Source: Dermacentor variabilis
Taxonomy: Eukaryota > Arthropoda > Arachnida > Ixodida > Ixodidae
Direction of reading: 5' to 3'
DNA: 64,000 nucleotides
NCBI RefSeq assembly: GCF_050947875.1
Contig: NC_134569.1
Coordinates: 187,232,067 to 187,296,066 of the forward strand
The notes below the pieces were generated by a model that saw only the letters and a program-made list of their open reading frames with translations, had not been told where the DNA came from and ran no database searches. The first letter of the stretch is position 1. Each line of letters opens with the position of its first letter. The position numbers and the translations under genes are program-made. This document shows positions 56,151 to 64,000 of this stretch, piece by piece.

Positions 56151-56549
56151 GAAGGGACTCCGAGGGTTCGCGGTTAACGCGCCGCGGCCACGGATTGGCG
56201 AAGGACCTCGCGATATCGCCAACTATCTCGCCGCCACTCAGTGGAGCCCTCGACGACCGTCCCGTTCGCCGTCACCAGGCCGCTACCTGTCGCCGCAGCA
56301 ACGACCATACACGGCCTAGCCCGGGGCCGCTCTGCGAGCCCTAATCCGGAAAACTAAAAGCAGCAACCGATGGAGGTGCGGTTGCTCTTCGTCGAACTGA
56401 CGAAGATCCTCCGCCGCCGACGAAGACGACGAAGAGACCATCTAGACGACATAATAACGACACGCCACCGTCCCGACGAAAGACGACTTGACGACGCGAC
56501 GTTCCAACTTCAGTTCAACACGACGCAGCCGTGATCCGACGCAAAACCT

Positions 56550-57350
56550 AACTGTAACGCAAGACAAAGAACCACCGACCTCGACGTGCTTCTCGACGGC
56601 CACGCTGTCACCGCCTTAGTAGACACAGGAGCCGATTACTCAGTCATGAGTGGACCCATCGCTGCCCAGTTGAGGAAAGTTAAGACTGCATGGGAATGCC
56701 CTCAAATTCGGACCGCTGGAGGACACCTGACTACGCCGACTGGGATCTGCACGGCAAGAATTACCGTTCATGACCGGACTTACCCTGCCACCTTCGTTAT
56801 CCTGCAACAGTGTTCACGAGACGTCATTCTCAGCATGGACTTCCTGAATCAACATGGCACAGTCATCGACCTGAAGTCGAAATCGATAACGCTGTCGCAA
56901 GATCAAGCGATACCGCCGGAGAGCTGTCGTAGTCACCACGCCTTGAGTGTGCTCGACGATCAAGTGAGCATCCCGCCGCACTCCAGCATTATTATTTCCG
57001 TCGGCACCGAAACACCCGCTGACGTAGAAGGTGTCATCGAGGGCGACCAACAAATACTGCTCGACCGTGAAAGTTGCGTCGCAGGAGGGATCGCTCGACT
57101 CCACGGAGGGCAAGTGGAAGTTATGCTAACCAACTTCAGCCAAGAGTTCAAGCACATCAACACGGGCACGACAATCGCATACATCGAGGAAATTGTGGAA
57201 ACCAGCAATGCCTTTGTCCTCTCGGATTCAGCCGCATCTACCCCGATGAGCATAGTCCCCGAACCACACTTCGACGTGAATCCAAGTCTTCCTATGAGTA
57301 AGCAGCAACAGATCAGAAGTCTTCTCCGATGATACAAAGACTGCTTTTCG
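56550..57350 (+). pseudogene. Gypsy 2 aspartic protease
   Basis: LVDTGADYSVMSGPIAAQL contains the protease active site (56616-56640), followed by VILSMDFLNQHGTVIDLKSK, the ILG-type C-terminal motif. Cleaves the polyprotein in related elements. The frame is open from 56586 to 57332 and is bounded by TGA. Confidence 0.85.
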
Positions 57351-57399
57351 ACATCATCGAGGATTAGACAAACACCAGTTGCAAAGCATCGCATAATAA

Positions 57400-58500
57400 C
57401 CGAAGAGTGCGCTCGACCACTCCGCCAGAGCCCTTACCGAGTTTCGACGCGAGAACGTGAAGCTATTAGGCAACGAGTCGCCGAAATGCTGCGCGATGAC
57501 ATCATCCAGCCGTCGAAAAGCCCATGGGTCTCTCCTGTAGTCCTGGTGAAGAAAAAGGACAAAACCCTACGCTTCTGCGTCGATTATCGTCGACTGAACA
57601 AGATCACGAAGAAGGATGTGTACCCCCTTTCACAGATAGACGACGCATTGGATCGGCTCTGCAACGCTAAATACTTCTCGTCGATGGACCTCAAGTCTGG
57701 CTACTGGCAAATAGAAGTCGACGAGAGAGATTGCGAAAAGACCACCTTCATCACTCCAGACGGCCTCTTCGAGTTCAAGGTCATGCCATTCGGACTGTGC
57801 TCGGCGTCTGCAACGTTTCAGCGCGTCATGGACACGGTGTTAGCAGGATTGAAGTGGCAGACGTGTCTTGTTTACTTGGATGACGTTGTTCTCTTCGCCG
57901 GAAATTTGACGATCACCTTAGGTGGCTTGCGGCAGTGTTAGAGGCCATCAAGTCATCAGGGCTCACTCTGAAGCCGGAAAAGTGCCGCTTCGCTTACGAT
58001 GAGCTTTTGTTCCTAGGCCACGTCATCAGCAAATCAGGAGTACGCCCCGACCCACAGAAGACAGCTGCCATCGCAAAGTTCCCGCAGCCAACTAACAAGA
58101 AGGCAGTGCGCAGATTCCTTGGCATGTGTGCCTACTATAGGTGCTTTGTCAAGGGCTTTTCACGCATCGCGGAGCCGCTAACACATCTAACCAAATGTGA
58201 TGTCGAGTTCAAGTGGGAAAGGCCGCAGACCAAGGCATTTCAAGAACTCAAACGACGCATGCAGTCGCCGCTGGTACTTGCACACTTCGACGAGGACACC
58301 AATACCGAAATCCAAACTGACGCCTCGGTGCCGTCCTAGTCCAGAGGAAAGAAGGACTTGAACGGGTGATATCGTATGCTCTCCGGTCACTGTCAAAAGC
58401 GGAAAGCAATTATTCTATGACTGAAAGGAATGTGTCGCCATCATTTGGGCTACAGCTAAACTCCGCCCTTACCCCTATGGCAGGCCATTCAAAATCGTCA
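57400..58500 (+). pseudogene. Gypsy 2 reverse transcriptase and RNase H
   Basis: RT from LRDDIIQPSKSPWVSPVVLV (57486), FCVDYRRLNKITKKDVYPL, DLKSGYWQIEVDERD, FKVMPFGLCSASATF and the catalytic YLDD (57873-57884). Directly after it, near 57905, one base is missing from a T run and the frame shifts; the thumb (LKPEKCRFAYDELLFLGHVI) and connection (NKKAVRRFLGMCAYYRCFVK) are read in the next frame. RNase H TEIQTDAS at 58310 is followed by a small deletion and another shift. Confidence 0.9.
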
Positions 58501-58514
58501 GCGACCATCACGCG

Positions 58515-59948
58515 TTGTGTTGGCTAGCTAACTTAAAGGACCCTCCAGGACGGGTGGCACGGTGGAGCCTGAGACTGCAAGAATATGACGTCACGGTAAT
58601 ATACAAGTCTGGAAGAGAACACTCCGACGCCGACTGCTTATCACGCGCCCCCATCGATCCCCCGCCGCAAGACGACGACGACGACGACGCCTTGCTTGGG
58701 ATATTAAGCGCGGAAGACTTCACTAAACAGCAACGAGCAGACCCGGAGCTAAAAGGCCTCGTCGAGTATTTGGAAGGGAACACCAACGTTGTCCCTAGGG
58801 CATTTAAGCGCGGGTTGCATTCGTTCACGCTACAAAACAACCTTCTCGTGCAGAAGAACTTCTCACCAGTCCGCGCCAGCTACCTTCTTGTTGTACCGTC
58901 AGCGCTGCGTCCAGAAATACTGCACGCCCTACAAGACGATCCAACCGCTGGGCACCTCGGATTCTCCCGGACGCTGTCGAGAATAAAGGAAAGGTATTAC
59001 TGGCCGCGTCTGACCGCCGACGTCGCCCTTTACATCAAGAAATGCCGAGACTGCCAACGACGCAAGACACCACCGACAAGGCCATTACTACAGCCGATCG
59101 AACCTGCTCGCCGAACATTCCAGCAGATTGCGATGGATTTGTTGGGACCGTTTCCGATATCAACATCCGGGAATAAGTGGATCGTCATGGAGACGGACTA
59201 TCTCACCCGGTTTGCTGAAACTAATGCTCTACCAAAAGGCAGCGCAGCCGAAGTGGCGAAATTTTTCGTCGAGCACATCCTGCTGCGACATGGTGCCCGA
59301 GAAGTTCTCATCACTGACAGAGGAACGGCTTTTACAGCAGAGCTCACCCAAGCCATTCTGCAGTACAGCCAGACAAGCCACAGGAGGACAACTGCCTACC
59401 ATCCGCAGACGAATGGTCTCACGGAACGCCTGAACAAGACCCTCGCCGACATGCTAGCAATGTATGTCGACGTCGAGCACAAGACCTGGGACGCGGTCCT
59501 GCCGTATGTAACCTTCGTTTACAACACGACGGTGGAAGAAACAACACAGATCACGCCGTTTAAGCTGGTTTACGGCAGGAACCCGACGACGACGCTCGAC
59601 GCCATGCTGCCGCACGTCACTGACGAAGAGAATGTTGACGTCGCTAGCTATCTCCAGCGCGGAAGAAGCCCGACAGCTCCCCCGCCTACGGATCAAGAAC
59701 CAAGAGAGGACCGACAGCCGACACTACAACTTCCGACGACGCCTCGTCGAATACCAGCCCGGCGACCGTGTTTGGGTTTGGACACCGGTACGCCGACGAG
59801 GACTGAGGGAGAAACTATTGCGCCGCTATTTCGGGCCCTACAAGGTCATTCGACGTATTGGCGCACTGGACTGAGGTCGTGCCAGACGGTATTTCGCATT
59901 CACAGCGGCGCAGCGCACGATCTGAAGTGGTCCACGTGGTGCGTCTGA
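58515..59948 (+). pseudogene. Gypsy 2 RNase H end and integrase
   Basis: Starts [19 protein letters not shown] and REHSDADCLSRAPIDPPPQ (a stretch of Asp follows). The integrase HHCC is HALQDDPTAGHLGFSRTLS to CRDCQRRK (58930-59070). The catalytic triad is visible: MDLLGPFPISTSGNK, VLITDRGTAF and NGLTERLNKTLADML. All three acidic residues are present. A frameshift near 59640 separates a C-terminal GPY/F module read in another frame (RRYFGPYKVIRRIG, 59820-59860). The long frame reading through to 59948 past the shift is not the native C-terminus. Confidence 0.9.
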
Positions 59949-60068
59949 AATGATTTTACGGACGCTGACGAACTTCCTTATTTTGGTGTTTTCTTTGCTA
60001 CGGGTGTTTTTCTTTATTACTTTCGTTTGTATGCAGCATCGGGTCGATGCATTTTAAGAGGGGGATAT

Positions 60069-60490
60069 TGACACGTGTACTTATCTCTATCGGGCGACCA
60101 CGTTTCGCCGCCTAACAAATGTAATCGCACAGCGCGGGACGCGCCTGCATGTATCCGAAGTTTCTGGAAAGTTATCGATGCTTCTACCCGGCTGCGTGTT
60201 GTCGCCGAACCTTGTGTTATCTGATTTCATCGCGTGACGCGAATGGTGTAGAACTTTGTGGAAGGCACGCGGGTCCGAACGATTAGTCTGTAACATTCGA
60301 CGACTGCTGTATAAAAGCCGACGCGCTTGACCCGATGATCAGATTTTCAACGACCGCCGACCGTGTTCGTCGCTATCGTTGTGCTGTAAGTGTAGCCTGT
60401 TTTTTCGTGGGCACAGGTTCACCCAACAAAAGTTAGTTTTGTTATTCACAGTATTGCTACTGTGTTCTTCAACGTCACCACCACATGACA
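60069..60490 (+). repeat. 3' LTR of gypsy 2, shared with a second gag
   Basis: 422 bp; the same LTR as at 54612 but with about 25 extra bases near its 3' end (TACTGTGTTCTTCAACGTCACC). TCTGGTGGAGGTGC at 60491 is the same primer-binding site as at 55010, so this LTR also acts as a 5' LTR for the sequence to its right. Confidence 0.85.
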
Positions 60491-60866
60491 TCTGGTGGAG
60501 GTGCTTTTCGTTCATGTACCGGACACCCCCGACAAGACGTGATCCAAGCCCGGACCGCAAAGAGAACACCAACGTCGCCAAGAACCAGCGAGGTAGCCGC
60601 AGGCTGCAAGGACTGCCCCCGGAGCACGGACTTTTGCCTGAGACGAAAAAGAAGATCGCCACCAAGGCAACCCCAATGGCAGCCCCGGCGTCCCCCGTTA
60701 TCCTACAACAACCTCGGGACCCACCGACCTTCCATGGAGCAGCGAGTGAAGGCCCGGAATCCTGGCTGGAGAACTATGACGCAATCGCGACTTTCAAGAA
60801 CTGGGACTCCGACGACAAGCTGCGGCATGTATACTTCGCCTTAGAAGACGCCGCCAGAACGTGGTT
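60491..60866 (+). pseudogene. Second gypsy 2 gag fragment, tandem to the first
   Basis: Starts MYRTPPTRRDPSPDRKEN at 60514, LQGLPPEHGLLPETKKKI and QPRDPPTFHGAASEGPESW, nearly identical to 55035-55380, ending abruptly at TGG in FALEDAARTW (60866) where the Penelope-like element begins. In this copy the start codon is in frame. Confidence 0.88.
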
Positions 60867-61031
60867 AAAGAAAGAAAATGCGGACAAGACAAATAACTAT
60901 TATCGTGTTGTGGCAAATATACACTCCAAAGGGTGCAACTGTTTTGAGAGTGTATACTTAAGCAAAATTACACCCTTTTGCCACACAACGATAATCGTCA
61001 TCTGTCTTGTCCGCATTTCCTTTCTTTAACG
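60867..61031. repeat. Terminal inverted repeat of the Penelope-like element
   Basis: AAAGAAAGAAAATGCGGACA and CTATTATCGTGTTGTGGCAA pair with the reverse complement of the right arm (AAAGAAAGGAAATGCGGACA, GATTATCGTTGTGTGGCAA; 60985-61031). The centre contains two short copies of a TATACACTC-like block, also inverted. Confidence 0.75.
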
Positions 61032-61260
61032 CGGCGAGCCCGGTACTTCCCAGTAATGAAGGGCATGTGCGTTATCAGCATAACCAAGCATTCCCGACAG
61101 CAAACTAGGGGGCGCGGCGTTTGCGAGAAAGGAAACGCCGAATATGTTGCACAGCAGCGGCGCAATACACGAACCAATGCAAATGCCACGTTTTTGCAAG
61201 AAAAGCTGTTTGTCAAAGGAAATAAAGGTACTATTAAGATAGGCTTCCAATAATGTTAGA
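61026..61260 (-). pseudogene. Penelope RT segment, inverted
   Basis: Minus strand: YLNSTFISFDKQLFLQKR and GICIGSCIAPLLCNIF, the RT region before the catalytic box of Penelope elements (QxxGIxxGSxxAPLLxxxF). After that it runs into non-RT sequence that leads into the inverted repeat. Confidence 0.75.
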
Positions 61261-61355
61261 AAGTCCTCAACATATTATTATCTAGTGTTCACCGACTGCT
61301 CGAAGAGGCTTTTAAACGGGACAGCACTTTAAACATTTGAAAAGTTTTTAGATAC

Positions 61356-62375
61356 ATGGACGACTTTTTAATCCTTTTTAACAGACAAGGCTCCTTGAAG
61401 CGCTGCGATGATATTTTGAACATTTTTAGGGACAATGGTAAAGGGCTTTCGTTTACGCATGAAGTGCCACAGCGTAACACCCTGCAATTTTTAGATTTAA
61501 GATTAACCTTTCCTGATGGACAAGCCTGTTGGCAATATTTCCCACGTGCCAAGAAAGGGCTGCTGCCGTATAATTCATGCCATTCCAAAATTGTGAAGCG
61601 CGGAATGGCTATGCTCTGCCTGGAGTCTGCCCTCGAAAAATCGTGTACACACACGATGCAGGCCTTGTTCAATAATCAGATTAAGCGACTGAAAGAAGCA
61701 CGGGTCCCTGACTTGTTGGTGACCTGAGTCACTGAAAGCCTTTTACGGAAAGTTAAAGGTACCAGCGCCACAAGGGAGGAAGAAAGAGCCAGAACCGTAA
61801 AACCTGCAGTGATTCTTTATGTCCATAAGGTTTCCCATAACCTCAAGAAGGTGGCAGGCCGGTATAGTGTACCCATTGCCTTTTCTGCCCCCGTCAAACT
61901 GGGTCGACTCTGTTCGAAAACCACACGCGACGCGACCGGTTCGCAAGGCTGTGGCAAGAAGCATAGCACGTCCTATGGGAGATGTGCTACAGGCGTGGTG
62001 TACGAAATTCCCCTTGAGTGCGGCAAGTCCTATATAGGACAGACTGGACGCTGCATAAATGAACAAGCCAGCGAACACGAACTAAATCTAATGAAAGATG
62101 GCTTGGCACATTTGCCTGCGCACTGCACGGCCTGCATGTGCAAACCACGGTTTTCTGAGATTAGGATTCTTGGCAGAAGTAGATTTCAAACAGCACGTGA
62201 GCTGATGGAAGCCTACTATATAAAAAAGAAAGGAACAAATTGCATTAGCGATACATCTATCGTGCTCTATAAATCAGAAACTAGATTGTTTGACCGCTGG
62301 GTAGCGCAGATCTGTGAACAGCCAGCGCATGCGTGTATGTATATATATATATTGTTGGGTCACAGCCCAAAATAA
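61356..62375 (+). pseudogene. Penelope-like RT C-terminus and GIY-YIG endonuclease
   Basis: The RT catalytic region MDDFLILFNRQGSLKRC sits just after a YMDD start at about 61350; FTHEVPQRNTLQFLDLRL and SCHSKIVKRGMAMLCLESAL are the palm-thumb region. The frame has one TGA at 61725-61727, after which the same frame continues through a linker into CATGVVYEIPLECGKSYIGQ and TGRCINEQASEH, the GIY-YIG nuclease signature (Y...Y, R, E), to TAG/TAA at 62375. In related elements the nuclease nicks target DNA to prime reverse transcription. A single stop and the missing 5' RT half make it inactive. Confidence 0.88.
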
Positions 62376-62485
62376 ATCAGTTGGAAGTGCCGCCTGTGTT
62401 GTCTTTAAGTGTCTTTCTTTTGTGAGTGTTCAATTGCGGCAAAAACATGTCTTTTAGCAAGCACCAACTAGGCCAACCAGCAGTT

Positions 62486-63360
62486 CTGTTGCAACATATT
62501 TGGTTGAATTTACATATCACCAATCTATTCCTTCTGAAAGAAGCTGCACAAAAACATTAAAAGAACATCGGTATCGATTGACGTACTTTAAGATCATTCG
62601 ACCGAAAGCTCTGAAAATGACCAAAAAGCGTCGCCGGCAATATTTCAGGAGACATTCCGTATACAGGCTTGTACATACACGTTACGTGATCCTATAGTAT
62701 CTTCTCCGCAAATTTACCCATGGGCGCCTATTGGCATGTACGAATAAGAAGCTGAAATCTCTGGGTTACCTGTTTTACCTTGAAAGGTGCGGTATCAGGA
62801 CTAAACGTTGGAGATCATAACATGGAAATTTGCAACAACGGTAGCAAAAAAATTAAAATATCTACGTTAACATAAATGTCGCTGTCTTGCTATTTGACGG
62901 CTGAGGTGGTTGGCTAGTGACAAACACATACCCGAGCAAGTCTCCGCTAAAGGACCAGGCAAGTGTGTTCTGCTGAAATAATCTGGAGAGAACTCAGTAG
63001 AGCCTAATGGGTGCGAAGGTATTCATCAAACGAGACCCCGTAGAGGCTTTTGAGAACCTTCCGTCCACCTTCCAGAAGTGCTGTGATTTAAGGTCTATAG
63101 AAGCATTACCGGTGAGGCAGTCGACGTAAGCAAAAGGCGTTTAGGGTACTGGTGAAAAAAAGCAGGTAACCAATGGATATCACCGGACCCATTACAAGCA
63201 TATGTAACTGTACAAGGCAGATGTAGAGGTTTTAAGGAAGACAGAAAATATTACCGATACTTAGACGAAAGTAGTTATCAATAATTATATAAGTACTTCG
63301 TTAGCTCAATCAGGCTAGGTGACTATTTCTCGGCGCCGCATTTCGATAAGGAAGCCGACA
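62486..63360. other. No gene recognised
   Basis: Nothing identified between the Penelope tail and the microsatellite. Confidence 0.45.

Positions 63361-63421
<61 letters not shown>
63361..63421. repeat. (AAT)n microsatellite
   Basis: About 20 uninterrupted AAT units, followed by a short CATCAT stretch. Confidence 0.95.
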
Positions 63422-63423
<2 letters not shown>

Positions 63424-63880
63424 CATCATCATCTAAACTTATCGCAGGAGTCTTGCTGTATAGACGCATGATACATGACACGTCTCGGCGGCGAAATTAC
63501 TATGTGTTGTTATGTTGATTCGATGATAACTGCATTGAAGTCGACATTCAACGAGATAAGAGTCCCACAGGAATTTATTATTTTATTTATGTAACAGCGT
63601 AAATAGAATGAACTGTATTACAGCTCAAAGGAACAACCTCGAAATCTGGACATTTATTTCTACGTGCGCACAGAAACTGCAAACAAAATGGGAAAAGAAA
63701 ATCGCCAATAGCGCAGCACATTTGGAAATTAGTCGACACGAAAGCTTTCAAAATCCACTGAGCAAAAAGGCGCCCTCAGCAAAAATTCAGGAGAAATTCC
63801 ATTTCCCATTCAAGCTGCCGAGTCCATGGACCCACTCGTGCTCGCAGCGCTACGCAGTTGATCCCCAAATGGCGACTGGC
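63422..63880. other. No gene recognised
   Basis: A plus-strand frame at 63608-63889 has no domain. Possible upstream sequence of the promoter described next. Confidence 0.4.
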
Positions 63881-63884
63881 CAGC

Positions 63885-63960
63885 GATAAAAGGGTTGCCT
63901 GCTTGCTTCACGGACACAGGGCCTGGTGGCATCGAGAACCCGGTTGTCTTCGTTGTGCAG
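63885..63960 (+). promoter_or_regulatory. Possible TATA promoter and 5' untranslated exon
   Basis: GATAAAAGG at 63885-63893 (TATA-like), a candidate initiator TTCA about 15-25 bases downstream (63907 onward), then GTGCAG|GTAAGA with the donor GT at 63961. This is the layout of a short non-coding first exon; the coding exons would lie beyond the window. Only the sequence pattern supports it. Confidence 0.3.
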
Positions 63961-64000
63961 GTAAGAATGCATACTGAGAAACGCTTTTGTTCAAGTGACC

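Larger units (their letters stand above)
54612..60490 (+). mobile_element. Ty3/gypsy LTR retrotransposon 2
   Basis: LTRs start TGACACGTGTACTTA at 54612 and 60069; gag, protease, RT, RNase H, integrase and a polypurine tract (AGAGGGGGATAT, 60055-60068) lie between. It is the best preserved element here. It is inserted in an RTE LINE on the left; on the right its 3' LTR is followed directly by another gag. Confidence 0.93.
60867..62485 (+). mobile_element. Penelope-like element with 5' inversion
   Basis: Three parts: an inverted repeat (60867-61031), a minus-strand RT segment (61260-61026) and a plus-strand segment (about 61300-62485) with the rest of the RT, a GIY-YIG endonuclease and a 3' tail. 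RT motif B is in the inverted part, motif C onward in the sense part. Such rearranged 5' ends are common in Penelope elements. Confidence 0.8.

Noticed and set aside
63361..63421. Regular repeat array that might suggest a CRISPR
   Set aside because: It is a simple (AAT)n microsatellite without spacers, in eukaryotic DNA.

Overview
The window looks like tick nuclear DNA, most likely from a hard tick. The evidence is a tRNA-headed SINE with a tick-type body, an RTE LINE with a tRNA-like 5' head, I-type LINEs coding for RNase H, and several Ty3/gypsy families I recognise as tick-like. I see no prokaryotic signals (operons, Shine-Dalgarno sites, CRISPR). Family names come from recognised motifs; nothing was searched against a database.

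Most of the window is a layered graveyard of transposable elements. From left to right: a foldback MITE (1259-1495); two inverted copies of a TIR element (2992-3662, 4663-5503) flanking a SINE with a hAT-type MITE inside it (3841-4385); a full-length dead mariner (6147-7417); and an I-type LINE on the minus strand (about 7420-18200) split by a 5.1-kb Ty3/gypsy element (7811-12922). After a quieter stretch come a twin-primed (5'-inverted) RTE LINE copy (31339-32160), a decayed ZMYM1-like hAT transposon (about 32815-43441) that seems to contain a second I-type LINE (36651-42289), a 619-bp MITE-like element (45273-45891), and an internally deleted Ty3/gypsy element with 201-bp LTRs (46264-49176). 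The right end has a DDE transposase fragment (50246-50694), the 5' part of an RTE LINE (53835-54611) cut by a near-complete Ty3/gypsy element (54612-60490), a second gag copy sharing its 3' LTR (60491-60866), and a Penelope-like element with a GIY-YIG domain (60867-62485).

The region 20.5-29.4 kb has few transposons. On the minus strand it holds a series of exon-like segments with plausible splice sites. Two of them begin with a signal-peptide-like start and end at a consensus donor (23755-23856 and 21528-21607), and phase-compatible downstream exons can be proposed for each. I read this as a possible cluster of small secreted-protein genes. This is the least explained and most interesting part of the window, but the models are by eye and have no transcript support.

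No transposable element here looks able to move by itself: every recognisable transposase, reverse transcriptase or integrase frame has stops, frameshifts or lost catalytic residues. The elements interact mainly by insertion into one another, which gives relative ages: mariner, LINE, SINE and hAT copies are older hosts, and the gypsy, MITE and Penelope insertions are younger.
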